Assembly: GCA_963556495.2 (NCBI GenBank)
Contig: OY747712.1
Span: forward strand, 4,672,134-4,736,133
Direction of reading: 5' to 3'
DNA: 64,000 nt
Source: Valencia hispanica
Lineage: Eukaryota; Chordata; Actinopteri; Cyprinodontiformes; Valenciidae
The translations under genes and the position numbers were made by a program. Below the pieces are notes generated by a model. The model had not been told where the DNA came from. It did no database searches and worked only from the letters and a program-made list of their open reading frames with translations. This document shows, piece by piece, positions 1 to 10,992 of this stretch (position 1 is the stretch's first letter; each line of letters starts with the position of its first letter).

Positions 1-149
1 CAAGTCCAAAATTTCACTTTCGGTCCATTGACTTGGCAGATTTTTTTTTGCTCAAAACAAGAAAATTTGACCCTTTTTAAGAATGTTTGGCTTATTTCAA
101 GCAGTGCTGTTTTTGCAGTGCAGCGCTCTGTTCAATCCACCATCTGGAC

Positions 150-731
150 ATGGAGAGAGGATGGACCACCTGCAGACCTACCAAGACGTGGACGTCCACC
201 TGGACCGACAGGCTGGAGAAGGAGCCAAGGAGGTTCACGGTCTGGAGAAGCTGCAGAACTTCATCGCTCAGGTCCTGATGGCGGAATGACGAGAAGAAAG
301 CTGTTACACAAAGGAAAAGCCAGAAAAAATATGGTTTTCAAAAAACTGCAAAAAATGATCAGATGGGACCAAAAACTGAATCACCCTGAACACACCCTCC
401 ACGTCGTTAAACAGGGTGGTGGCAGCATCGTGCTGTGAGGATGCATTTAATCAGCAGGAGGAAGGAAGGAAGGAAGGAAGGAAGGAAGGAAGGAAGGAAG
501 GAAGGAAGGAAGGAAGGAAGGAAGGAAGGAAGGAAGGAAGGAAGGAAGGAAGGAAGGAAGGAAGGAAGGAAGGAGGTCAGAGTTGATGGGAAGATGGATG
601 GAGTTGAACCAAGACGTCTCTGGAAGAAAACCTCCAGAGGACCTGCAGATTCATGGGTTAGAATGGCCTAGTCAAAGTCCAGACCTAAATATGAGAATCT
701 GTTACACGATGCTCTCCAAAAGGGACACCAC
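150..731 (+). mobile_element. Tc1-like transposon relic, interrupted by a GGAA microsatellite
   Basis: Degenerate Tc1/mariner transposase coding sequence reads on the + strand. At 385-436 a remnant matches the usual 'HPEHT...VK.GGGSI' block of Tc1 transposases. At 655-690 a block reads LEWPSQSPDLN, the conserved segment around the second catalytic Asp region. The reading frame is broken many times and the region between the blocks is shortened. The GGAA tract sits where Tc1 elements normally encode the segment after the GGGS block. The same consensus is recognisable on the minus strand in the element at 26063-31128. No terminal inverted repeats could be paired. Inactive relic. Confidence 0.75.
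457..574. repeat. (GGAA)n microsatellite
   Basis: An almost pure GGAA tetranucleotide run of about 29 copies lies inside the Tc1 relic. It translates to a KEGR repeat in one frame. This is a by-product of the tetranucleotide and not a protein. Confidence 0.97.
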
Positions 732-2739
732 GCTCCTTGGAGTTATATTTAAACGTGAAGGTCGTTTTGTGATAGGCTCCAGGCCCCCTGCAGGACTAAC
801 GCGGGATAACACTTCCAAAGGGGGGGGGGGTTAATGATTTCAGTTGCTCTTTCACTTTAAAAATGTCCAAATATGCAGAAAAATTCTAAAGTAAAGCATG
901 CTTTGTCTCCTCATCTTATCTGCTATTATTTGTCTAACTGTGAAATGCTTTTCGCTTTTATGCCAACTTCAAAAATAATTAGATCATTTATGCTATACTC
1001 TCATTTCCGACAGAACAAAATAAGGTTTAACGCTGATGTCTGGTTAAATTTAGGCTCCCAGTGTTTTCCATTAAACTTAATCAATACATGTGTTTGCAGG
1101 AACATTGGGACACTATGATTGCTGTGCAGATTCTACTTCAATATGATACTGTGGAAAATTCTCTTTTTTTTTCTTCTTTTTTAAAAATATAAATATATAT
1201 ATATATAAACTGAATCAGAACCAGCTCTAGCTACACCACTGATCCTCACTCACTTTATTGTAGAACCCCAAGCTCCCACCTAAAAAACGTCCGTTTGGGT
1301 TCAGTCGGTCCCCCTATAATCGCCGCCTCTGATGGTCTGAACTCCCTGTCAGTGGCGCTTTCTCTTCATCACCTCTCAGGTTATTAATACATACTCTGAC
1401 CCACATTCCCGCTCGGTGTAATTATTGTGTCATTCGGCATATTCAGGCTGGCTCTGACAACGCCTCCGTGATTAATGAGCGTGATCGTTGCAGGTGGCCA
1501 CAGCTTCGGAGTGATTAACTCGCTTCCGCAGCCAAAGTCATCTGTGAGGCGCAGCGGGTGAATTTTTCCTCCTGCACATTCTGTTGGCCCATATAAAACA
1601 AGATCGTTCGGGTTCCTTTGAATGTTGAAACCCCAGCTTTGGGTGTCGAAATGCCGACGGATGATCAGAGGATGAATACCCGCTGGGGTTAATGTGCACT
1701 TTTAGCTCTACAGTCAGATTGTTTCTGTAGGAATGATAAAAACCTGAGGCATTAATCCTGAGAGGAACAGCAACCTCCCCAGATGGTTCCATATGTAGAG
1801 GTTATTTTTTGCTGCTGGTCTTCAGTCACTTTCAGATGCCAGCAGGTTCTTCTACCAATGAGATCCTCACATGTTAAAATAGAGAAACTCGATCTCATGG
1901 CGATGGCCGTGTTTTTTCAGACAGAACGAAGGGGCTGTAGGTCAGGTCTAACAGAGCATCATCCCTGAGGAATATAATGTTTCTGTCTGAGCTGCCTTCG
2001 GTTTAATAAGCAGCAGAGTAATTTATCCATAATGGAAAGAACAGATCGGTTTCAGCTGCACTCGGACATCTGAGATGACGGAGATCTGTGCAGACCAAAT
2101 GTGATGTATGATAAGAGAGGACGTTCAGGGGGAAAGTGTGCTAAAGGTGAAAGAAATAGTTTATAACAGGAATGTTTGGGGAACATGATCTTAGTATTGA
2201 CACATGCAGATAATGCAGACGTTTAAAGTTATTTCAGTTTTATCCTAGATGTTAAAGGTGTTAACCCAACCTTGGCACCTTTGTGGCACGTCTTCCTCCC
2301 TTTTTCAACCAATTTTCTGTCTGGTTTCTATGAATAAAGGTGTAAATAGCGCCACAAAGTACTGAAATTACCTCAGCTGTCTATTATTGGTAATCTTGTC
2401 AATTACAAACAAAAATGTTTTGATCTTTTTTTTTTTACAATTAATTCATAAATGTGGGTTTAGGTCCCGCCAACAGCGCTAAAAAAAAAGTGCTGCTAAA
2501 TACAATTTTGTTAAAAAGAGACACTTTCAGGTAGAAGTGATTGAATTTTTTTTATATTATTGTATTGCTAAACATACATTGCAACCTATTTGCAAAAAAT
2601 TCAAACTAACCACTAATACACTTAATGTTGAGTCCAAAATCATTCATAGACCCTGATTGAATTAGAATTGAGGTAGCTTTTAATCTTACCAACATGTTTC
2701 TTCTAGAATGAAGTAATGGTAACATTTTAGAGGATCCAC

Positions 2740-2955
2740 TTCAGATTGATAGAAAATCTTAGAAGGGAGCCAAACATTAGGGTGATGGTAAGGAGGCTTT
2801 CCAACCGTAAAGACTTGGATCTCATTGCAAATGATGAATCGTCAAAAATACCATTGGAAACGTGCACAAAAAACTGGCAGCAATTACAAGAGGTCTTCAA
2901 TTCTTGTAATGCCAATAAAGGCGTTTCTAGAGATTGTTGATGAAGGTATAGCTTT
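2740..2955 (+). mobile_element. Tc1-like transposase C-terminal fragment
   Basis: A short reading frame (2746-2940, no proper ATG) contains 'RKDLDLIANDESSKIPLETC' and 'NANKG'. These resemble the C-terminal end of Tc1-like transposases (DLE.IA..EWSKIP.E.C followed by NKG). A run of T follows at 2950. No inverted repeats or upstream catalytic blocks were recognised. It could be a 5'-truncated copy of a different Tc1 family from the one at 150-731. The identification rests on one short block. Confidence 0.5.
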
Positions 2956-3341
2956 TTTTTATTACATTTCTTTAAAATGCAAATAAAAAGTATTTAGTTT
3001 TTTGTTACTTTTTGTCATATTTTCAATCAGAAACAAATTCTTGGCCAAACATATGATGTAGTTAATTTTGGTCTCATCTTGGAAAGCGCGCATTCTTTTG
3101 ATTAATTTGTTTAATGTTAAGTGTTGCAACTTTAAGCCAGGAGTTCTTAGTTCATTAAACATTTCATCTGTTTCCCGGTAGGTGCTCATCTCTTTGGTCA
3201 GGTTTAGGTGCAAGTAACTGCGGAGTTTTAGGAAACCCACAACTATTTAAACAGAGATGAAAGTAAAGGTTTGTTTGACCACTTCTTTTGTCATGAAATC
3301 GCCTTAAACTGTTTTTTCAAGCAGCCAAGAAGCCTCTGCAT

Positions 3342-4667
3342 TAGGGATGTGTATTGGTAAAAATCTGGCGATACGAAATGTATCGTGATACAGGGGAGAC
3401 GATACGATATATTGCGATACAATGAGTACGACTACATATTGTGACTTTTAAAACTAAATGTAACTGTAGAAAAACCGTCACAGCATTCTAAACACTTCTA
3501 AACAAGTGAAAACAGCCACCAACTACCGATAATACTTTTAATTTTACTTAAAAAATTACTGCGATCATTAATGGCTCCATTCAAATCCTGAAAAAAAAAA
3601 AAAAAGATATTTTGCTTTTGAATATCGATACAATATCGGGAAATAAAATATCGCGATATATAAGTGTTTCGATATTTTCTTCAATTCAGTTTTCAATTCA
3701 GTTTATTTATATAGCGCCAATTCACAACAGATGTCATCTCAAGGCACTTAACAAGAAGTCCTTTCAATACATTTATCTTATTAATCCCTACCCCTTCTCC
3801 ACCTAGTACCTAGTACTATTTTCAATTCAATTCAGTTTATTTATATAGCGCCAATTCACAACAGATGTCATCTCAAGGCTCTTAACAAGAAGTCATTTCA
3901 ATACATTTATACAAACATTCCAATCAGTTAAAAAGTTTCCTATTTTAGGAATCCCAGCAGATTGCGTCAGTCATTGGCGTGAGGTTGGGCCCCGTTGATG
4001 CAGACTTTCCAACCACACCAATCCTTCAGCAATCCCTCATACTGAGCAAGCATGTAGCGACGGTGGAGAGGAAAAACTCCCCTTTAACAGGAAGAAACCT
4101 CCAACAGAACCAGGCTCAGTAGGAGCGGCCATCTGCCACGACCGTCTGGGGGTTTGAGAACACAGAGCAGAAACACAGAAGGAACAGAAGATCTGATATA
4201 AGAGAACTTTCTATGTTACAGAAAGTAAAAAGTTGATAACAGGACACAGTGGATGTTCAGTTACTGGGAGGATCATCCCAGTCGATGCCCCCCGTCCAAC
4301 AGGGCATTGCAGCCAAGCAGGATACCAGACCAGGTATATCTTCTATGGGGAGAAAAACACTGAGAGAAAACAAAGTTAACAGTCGAAAGAACAGAATGTA
4401 CTGTAATACAACTGGAGAGTAGTAGGAGAAAAGGAAGTAGCAGAGTGAAGAAAATTGGTAAGTCTGTCCTCCAGTCTAAGCCTATAGCAGCATAACTACA
4501 GAGATAGCTCAGGATGACCTTAGCCACTCTAACTATAAGCTTTATCAAAAAGGAAAGTTTTAAGCCTGGCCTTAAAAGTAAACAGAGTGTCTGCCTCACG
4601 GACTAAAGCTGGGAGCTGGTTCCACAGGAGAGGAGCCTGAGAACTAAAAGATCTTCTTACGTCCCTA
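3342..4667. mobile_element. hAT-type non-autonomous transposon with perfect 8-bp TSD, carrying an L2 insert
   Basis: The element begins TAGGGATGT and ends ACGTCCCTA, which are inverted copies with one mismatch. The 8-bp direct repeat CTCTGCAT flanks it exactly (3334-3341 and 4668-4675). An 8-bp TSD with short terminal inverted repeats is the hAT signature. The left interior (about 3342-3681) contains alternating 'gatacgatat' words, and a sister copy lies at 62589-62982. An L2 LINE 3' end has been inserted at about 3682-4653, so the original element was about 350 bp. There is no transposase. It lies within the presumed cavin4 intron, about 205 bp before the exon. Confidence 0.85.
3682..4653 (-). 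mobile_element. L2-type LINE 3' end, two tails
   Basis: Read on the minus strand this is the 3' UTR and last coding stretch of the L2-type LINE that is longer at 37745-39822. The block from 3825 onward matches that copy almost base for base (for example 'tatttatatagcgcc' and 'ttgggccccgttgatg'). A short partial tail (3682-3800) precedes the main one, separated by a short unrelated stretch. This suggests either two successive insertions or a duplication of the 3' end. Strongly 5'-truncated, as is normal for LINEs. Confidence 0.85.
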
Positions 4668-4880
4668 CTCTGCATGTATATTCAACACAATCCAGGGAAT
4701 GTATTTGAAGCCCTTTGCCACCTTTTATTATCTTGTAAAAATTGGTCCAGAATGTCATTACATGAATATAACTTTAAAACACTGCCCTGAAGACTGTTTT
4801 TGTTTTTAATTGTTGTGAGACGGTGATGAGACCAGTTGAAGATTTCCCAGCTAACGTGAAATTTCTCTGCATCATTGCAG

Positions 4881-5432
4881 GGTGAGACGGAGGTTCCATC
4901 AGTGGCTGTCACCAAATCTCCCAAAGGACTTGGACTGGAGGGTTTGGAGATCGAGCCCGATGCTTACGACATCCCCGCCGACCTCTCCTCCGACGAAGAG
5001 TACCTGAGAGATGAGGAGCCAGATCCCTCACGAGCTGCTCGGATCAAGAAGTCCATGGTGAAGAGCACGGAGACCCTGAAGGCTGCCTTCTCCAAGGAGA
5101 ACATGAGCAAAACTAAAGGCAACCTGGGCACCAGGTTCCACAACCTGGGCGAGAAGGTCATGCCACCAGAGAGGAGGGAGAAGATGCACCAGGCAGGAGA
5201 GAGGCTGAAGCAGTCCGGCGAGAGACTCAAGGAGAACATCTCAAAGAAAGCTCCAACCAAAGAGACCTTCCGCATCAAGCTGAAGAAAGAGAGGGCCGTC
5301 GCCGAGGGCCAGGAGGGAGCCGAGGGGGAGGGCGAAGAAGCCGCCGCCAAAGACGAGAAGCCAGAGAGCTCCATGGAAATTAAAAGGAAGGGGCCGGTGG
5401 AGGAGGTCGGCGCGACCCGGGTATCAGAATAA
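4881..5432 (+). CDS. cavin4: cavin-4 (muscle-related coiled-coil protein) terminal coding exon
   Basis: A splice acceptor (ctgcatcattgcag) ends at 4880. The exon then stays open for 183 codons in phase 0 to TAA at 5430-5432. The order of blocks is characteristic of cavin-4/MURC: an acidic segment with DLSSDEEYL, a basic SRAARIKKS segment, AFSKENM, an ERREKM block, the tandem 'GERLKQSGERLKE' repeats and 'KAPTKETF'. Cavin-1, -2 and -3 lack this GER repeat. Cavins coat caveolae at the plasma membrane by binding acidic lipids and each other, and cavin-4 is the muscle member, expected at the sarcolemma and T-tubules. The N-terminal trimeric coiled-coil exon is not in the window. The C-terminus ends soon after a Glu/Ala-rich stretch and looks shorter than in mammals. 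Teleosts have cavin4 paralogues, so a versus b is undecided. Confidence 0.87.
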   Translation, partial: GETEVPSVAVTKSPKGLGLEGLEIEPDAYDIPADLSSDEEYLRDEEPDPSRAARIKKSMVKSTETLKAAFSKENMSKTKGNLGTRFHNLGEKVMPPERREKMHQAGERLKQSGERLKENISKKAPTKETFRIKLKKERAVAEGQEGAEGEGEEAAAKDEKPESSMEIKRKGPVEEVGATRVSE

Positions 5433-5546
5433 CAGAAAAACTGGGACACTGGAGAAAGAAAGTCTGAGATTTGATGATTGTCTCAATAAGTCAAATTAGT
5501 GGGGGGGGGGGTCTAAATCCTGGGAAAGAATGCAATGATTTAAGGG

Positions 5547-6716
5547 CTGTTTACACGACAACGTTTTTCAGCAGAACTGAGGTTTTTCCTCTGTGATTCG
5601 GGCTCTCGTTTACACGACAACGATAAAACGGGGGGGCGAAAACGCAGCTTTTCGAAAACGGCTTCGGGAGTGGAGAGTTCTGAAAATGCTGGATGATTCA
5701 TTGTCATGTAAACGCAAGCCGGAGACTTTTGAAAACGATGACGTCACTGTCAGCCGTCTACGGACATGTTGGACTTGCGCACTCCGCGGCTGTCTCTCAA
5801 TGTCAAGGCGCCTCGCCTACCAAGTCCTTACAAGGACACTGTCCTTCCTTGGTAAAAGAAAAACGTTAAATGGAACAGACTTGCATCACGTGACCGCGGC
5901 TGCCCAGGGCCCGCCTTTTGCTTACACGCTCTGTTTACGTCCCGCCCATCGCTATATTTTATACGTATAACTTTCAGTATAAATTTATAACGAGAGTTTA
6001 ACTTTTTTTAATTGTGTATATATTGGTTAAATCAAATGTGTAAGCGAGTTAGTACCTGCTAGCAACCGAAGCTGCAACTAATAAGCAACTAACCAACCAT
6101 AGATAACTGCTTTGGATCTAACAAACATTTTCCGATAGCTACAATTACTTGACTTACATTTAAATTGGAAATTTGCTCCCAATTTCTGACCGAGGGAAGG
6201 CATCAATTAACCTGCCATGTATCCTCGGTCGGTTAGCTAAACGGTAGACAAACGGAGGACAGATGCCTCGGTAGCACATGAACATTGGAACACGCCTTGG
6301 CGGTCCCTGATGACCGGGGCGGGACCAAGGTATCAAGGCGAGGTTCCTTGGCATTGAGAAACACCCGCCTTTCTACAGAAAAAAACAACAACAATGGCGG
6401 ATCCAGGTATGCTGTTACTGCTGATGATGAGATCATAAGGCTTCTATGCAATCGCCAATGGAAACACATACAGTACGTACGTCAAATAATCAATACGCCT
6501 TTATTTAAGCGGAGGAGAGCTACAAGAAGAACGCCATTGTTAGTTATCATGCAATGTTTCTTTTCCGGGTTGTAAGGGGGTAAACTTGGAACACTGCCAT
6601 CTAAAGACTGGGCATATGTACTACATGGTTTTCCATTGCATGCCCTGTCGTGTAAACGCGGTGCGTTTTCACCCGCGTATTCAAACAAAAACGGCAACGT
6701 TGTTATGTAAACAGCC
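5547..6716. mobile_element. non-autonomous DNA transposon with 'GGCTGTTTACA' inverted ends
   Basis: The left end (5547 onward) reads GGCTGTTTACACGACAACG. The right end, reverse-complemented (ending about 6716), begins GGCTGTTTACATAACAACG. These paired termini enclose about 1.17 kb with further 'gtaaacgc' words near both ends. No transposase ORF is supported. Short ORFs inside (such as 5593-5970) have no recognisable domain. I could not find a convincing TSD. The element starts about 115 bp after the cavin4 stop codon, so it may be transcribed as part of the cavin4 3' UTR. Confidence 0.7.
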
Positions 6717-8534
6717 TCAAAGCCACTTTTGTTTTATTTATTTGAATTGTTTTTGTCTTTTAAACATCTAAAACTGTGAGATGTGATCAGGTTTAGGGTT
6801 TGATAGGAAGGTTCTCTAAAGCGCAGAACATGTTAGTCCAGACGGATCGGAGAGCGGATGAGCCTGAGGTTTATTACTGAAACGTGGCTGGGGGGAAACC
6901 TTGGAAAGGAAAAGTGAATGTTGACGCTAAATGTACATATAACCCTGTACAAACTTCCAATTTCAGTAGGTGAAATTGGCTTCAGCTGGTCTGATGTCAG
7001 ACTGGTTTTTGTCTGCAAACTGGAACATCGGCCTGAGCTTGGATAGAACAAATGATAGAAAAACAAAGAGATTTAACTACCTAGAAGCTGAAAGCTGCCT
7101 TCCAAACACATAAATGCCACACGGCGTGGTTTTCTTTAAGGATAGATGTGGCCGCACACACTGTGTTTGTTTACAAATGGTTCAGGATTCTAAAATTTAA
7201 ACTTTATTTTTTATTGTTGATGCACTACAATAAAATCTGTGCACATTTTCCTCAACATCTGGCCTGATAAAAAGAGAAATCTTTTTCCAGCGCAGCCGTT
7301 TTATTCCGATTTATGTAATTAAAAGTGACTTTAGAGGAAAAACAGCCTTCTTCCAAGCAGCAGCGACCTCCAGCAGACTGTCATTATTCATCTGGAAGTG
7401 AACCGCTTCCATTTTACCTCTAAGGCTCATTTTTTTTACGTGATTGTTCAAATCTTTGCTGCTTTTCATGACCATTTTTTTTAAGTGCATCCAGCACACT
7501 GAGTTAATTCACCATGATTACTTTCTACTGATTAGACTCTAAACTTTCGACTCTTCCGTCATCAGAATGTATCCAGTAGAAACTTGGGTTTTAAGAAAAG
7601 TTGGTAAGATTGCATTAGGGGAGCATCTTACTGTGTCATATTGTATTATTGTTTTTTGTCCTGCTGCTATTCATTTACCGCAGTAGGGAAAGTAATATAG
7701 GTTTATTTAGGCTATTGTCTCATTTATGATCACGTTTTAGGTTTGACATTCGTTTTCTTTTTACTACAGTTGCTCAGAAAATCGTAAATGCTCAAACATG
7801 AAAAGAAACCACTAACTGTTATTGTCTCTCTCACTGTGTTGTTGTGCCTTGATTTTGTATAAATAAAGTTCACCTGAAACAAAATAATCACCTCTGGCAG
7901 ATCAAAAAATAAAACAGTGTTGTGCGTTTCTTATTGTAAAAGTTTCATTTTTATTTGACTGGGGATAAAAACTAATGAATCTAACCATCTAACCAACCCC
8001 TACATTTAGCTTTACCTGGTCAAGGAAGCTGTTACTGTTTGAAGAAGTTCTGTCCTTGTTGGTTGCAGGAAATCCAATACAGAAACAGTGAAAAGAAGAC
8101 AGACATTTTCAAAATAAACGACACATGCAGATATCTGATTGCTTACCCATGAAAAAAACAATACATCACTACCTGTGACACCACTGAAGTCAGTCAGTGG
8201 AAATAATTTGATGGATTTTTTTATGGATGATGAGAATTTAATCCTTGATGTGGAGAATCACCGAGTTTATATGATACAAGTGATCATTTTTACAAGGACA
8301 ATGTGAAAAAGGAGAAGACATGGACAGAAATATCTGCTGTTTTGGGAGTGGATGGTGAGTTTATGCTATTAATTAACATACAATTACATTTTTCCCCTGC
8401 TGCTGACCTCACGAGTAAAACGCGTCTATTACATGATGCACCGCTTATGTGGAAAGCAGAGGTTAGATTCACATGGTTGGTTGTTTTTATATTTCCTGGT
8501 TAGGTCATTTAGTTTGTTTTTGATTATTTATTTA
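6717..8534. other. intergenic or 3'-flanking DNA without a supported gene
   Basis: AT-rich, mostly non-repetitive by eye. The short ORFs here (60-98 codons) begin with non-ATG codons or lack any recognisable domain. Apart from the AATAAA at 7862 I see no gene, RNA gene or transposon terminus. Confidence 0.6.
7862..7867 (+). promoter_or_regulatory. candidate polyadenylation signal (AATAAA)
   Basis: AATAAA in the context 'tgtataaataaagttc', 2.4 kb downstream of the cavin4 stop codon, in sequence that is not obviously repetitive. It could end a long cavin4 3' UTR that includes the 5547-6716 transposon. No transcript evidence is available from sequence alone, and AATAAA occurs often in AT-rich DNA. 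Confidence 0.3.
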
Positions 8535-9800
8535 TTTGTTTGTTTTAGTAGGTTTGTTTGTTTGTTTGTTTGTTTGTTTGTTTGTTTGTTTGTTTGTTTG
8601 TTTGGTTGGTTGGTTGGTTGGTTGGTTGGTTGGTTGGTTGGTTGGTTGGTTGGTTTTGTTGGTTGGTTTTGTTGGTTGGTTGGTTTAAGGTTGTTCTTTA
8701 ACAGGTTTTTTGTTTGGTTGGTTGGTTAGTCGGGCGGTTGGTTGGTTGGTTGGTTTATTGGTTGGTTGGTTGGTTGGTTGGTTTATTGGTTGGTTGGTTG
8801 GTTGGTTGGTCGGTCGGGCGGTTGGTCGGTCGGTCAGTCGGGCGGTTGGTCAGTCAGGCGTTTGCTTGTTCAATTGGTTTTAGGTTGTTCTTTAACAGGT
8901 TTATTTGGTTGGTTGGTTGGTTGGTTGGTTGGTTCTTTGGGTGGTTTATTTGGTTGGTTGGTTGGTTGGTTGGTTGGTTGGTTGGTTGGTTGGTTGGTTG
9001 GTTGGTCCGGCAGTTGGTTGTTCAATTGATTTTAGGTTGTTCTTTAACAGGTTTATTTGGTTGGTTGGTTGGTTGGTTGGTTGGTTGGTTGGTTGGTTGG
9101 TTGGTTCTTTGGGTGGTTTATTTGGGTTGGTTGGTTGGTTGGTTGGTTGGTTGGTTGGTTGGTTGGTTGGTTGGTCCGGCAGTTGGTTGTTCAATTGATT
9201 TTAGGTTGTTCTTTAACAGGTTTATTTGGTTGGTTGGTTGGTTGGTTGGTTGGTTGGTTGGTCCGGCAGTTGGTTGTTCAATTGATTTTAGGTTGTTCTT
9301 TAACAGGTTTATTTGGTTGGTTGGTTGGTTGGTTGGTTGGTTGGTTGGTTGGTTAGTTGGTTGGTTGGTCGGCTTATTTCTGTTTGTTTGTTTTGTTGGT
9401 TGATTGTTTTAGTAGGTTGTTTGGTTGGTTTATTGGTTGGTTGGTTGGTTGGTTGGTCGGCTTATTTGTTTGTTTTGTTGGTTGATTGTTTTAGTAGGTT
9501 GTTTGGTTGGTTTAATGGTTGGTTGGTTGGTTTTGTTGGTTGGTTTGTTTGTTTTGTTGGTTGGTTGGTTGTTTAATTGCTTTAAGGTTGTCCTTTAACA
9601 GGTTTTTTGGTTGGTTGGTCAGTCGGGCGGTTGGTTGTTCAATTGGTTTTAGGTTGTTCTTTAACAGGTTTTTTGTTTGGTTGGTTGGTTGGTTGGTTGG
9701 TTTTTGTTTGTGGGTCGGTTAGTCGGTCGGTTGTTTTAGTAGGTTGGTTTTGTTTGTTTTGTTGGTTGGTCGGTTGGTTCCTTTTTGGTTGCTCTTAACC
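8535..9800. repeat. compound (GGTT)n/(GTTT)n minisatellite with recurring spacer
   Basis: Long runs of GGTT and GTTT are interrupted by a recurring segment containing 'aggttgttctttaacagg'. That core appears seven times (about 8690, 8882, 9034, 9205, 9291, 9590 and 9651). Several copies are preceded by 'ccggcagttggttgttcaat', so blocks of roughly 85-190 bp have been duplicated as higher-order units. The tract gives WLVG-rich open frames in all three + frames (up to 229 codons) and PTNQ-rich ones on the minus strand. They follow from a 4-bp repeat lacking stop codons and are not genes. The strand is strongly G/T-biased. Confidence 0.95.
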
Positions 9801-10480
9801 GTTTGTTTAATTTGGTTGACTGGTTATTTAAGAGGTCCTTGGGTTCTTTATCCATAAAAGCAATTTTTCATTGTTGTTACTTGCTTTATCCTTCTTTGGT
9901 TCATCACATTCTGTTTTTATTTACAATCAGGCCAAGTTAAAAGAAATAGATTTCTTCTGTGGGAGTTCACAACTCATTATCAATTCAACAAGCATTATAC
10001 TTGGTGGATAGCCTATTCTCTCTACCAGACTCATTGATTTTTTTCTTCCAGATTTGTGGACTTGTCAGTGAGATCTTTTTACCAGCAGCAGAGGGTCTGG
10101 TTCCATCTGCGGCTCAAATTTAATCCCAGACTAGCCGTTAGATGAAGAAAGACCTGAAGAAGCAGAGTCCTGGGGAATCCTCTCAGCTGCCGGGCATCTC
10201 AGTAAAACATCTTTCTGCTTCACTCTGGGGGGAAGTTTACTCTCTGTAAGAAAGAATGCAAATCTGAAGACTAATGCAGCAGTACAGATTAGTGTTTGAG
10301 AGGCTTTTATTTAGAAATATATATGTAATCAGGTCGACTTAAACAGAGATCTGGGCTGCAGGAAGCTGTGTGCTTTTATTGGATCAGCTGTGAAATATCA
10401 CCTATTTACAACATATTTATATTTTTAAGCAAAGTTCTTATTTTACAGATTTTTGTAATGTTTTAATTTAAAAGAAGGTG
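9801..10480. other. intergenic, nothing recognised
   Basis: AT-rich single-copy-looking DNA after the minisatellite. No ORF with a recognisable domain, no terminal repeats and no RNA gene were seen. Confidence 0.5.
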
Positions 10481-10670
10481 ACGTATGGGCCTGCAGGATT
10501 GGGCAGTTGTAAATATTGTTGCCTTGCAGCATTAGGGTCCTTGGTTCCAAATTCCAGCCTGGGGTTTTTCCACATGTTCTCCCCACACATGTGTGGGTTT
10601 TCTCTGTCTACGCCAGCATCCTCCCACAGTCAGTTCATTGGTCTTCAGTCCTTAACGTGTCCCTAGTCCA
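10481..10670 (+). repeat. dispersed teleost repeat ('ttgccttgcagca...acatgttctcccc' type)
   Basis: The order of words 'gttgccttgcagca', 'gggtccttggttccaa', 'cctggggt', 'acatgttctcccc', 'tgtgggttttctc' and 'cctcccacagtc' matches a dispersed repeat I know from many fish genomes. The copy is mutated, and the ORFs on it are incidental. I do not assign it to a transposon superfamily. Confidence 0.6.
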
Positions 10671-10992
10671 ACATGGCGGACTTTCCTCCTTAACAATCAA
10701 GTTCTTCAGAGTCCTGCTAATGACCTAATTATTTGATTCATGTGTGTTAAAGAAGATCCATAAGTTGCAGGAGATCTGCCCTCGAGGACTGGAGATTGAC
10801 AGCTGTGCCTCATGGTTAAGGTTATTTGAAAATAAAACCCAACAAATAAGTAAAACTACTTAAAAATAATCATAAAAGCAAGAATAGTTTACATACAAAT
10901 ATATTATTCTGCCCTTTTTTAATTTAAAAAACGTATAAATTAAAATTAATTAAGTTTATTTACTTATTTATTTGTAATATGTTTGCACTTTG

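Larger units (their letters stand above)
1..4880 (+). other. probable cavin4 intron 1 (partial), repeat-rich
   Basis: The exon at 4881 opens with a good splice acceptor, and cavin-4 genes normally have two coding exons. No cavin N-terminal coiled-coil coding sequence is visible upstream in the window, so this stretch is inferred to be intron with exon 1 outside the window. It contains Tc1 relics (about 150-731 and 2740-2955), a GGAA microsatellite, a short AT run near 1186-1208 and a nested hAT/L2 block. The segment 1250-1790 is neither repetitive nor clearly coding, and I could assign nothing to it. 1790-2740 and 2960-3333 are AT-rich with no supported gene. Confidence 0.55.

Noticed and set aside
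435..671. KEGR-repeat ORF
   Set aside because: A translation of the GGAA microsatellite and Tc1 relic.
4964..5449. 161-codon minus-strand ORF opposite the cavin4 exon
   Set aside because: A shadow of a Glu/Lys-rich exon. No domain, and the + strand has a clear cavin-4 signature with a splice acceptor.
8714..9403. Long open frames of WLVG repeats (229 codons) and PTNQ repeats on the other strand
   Set aside because: They arise because a GGTT/GTTT tetranucleotide tract contains no stop codons in any frame. No ATG context, splice signals or domain support a gene.
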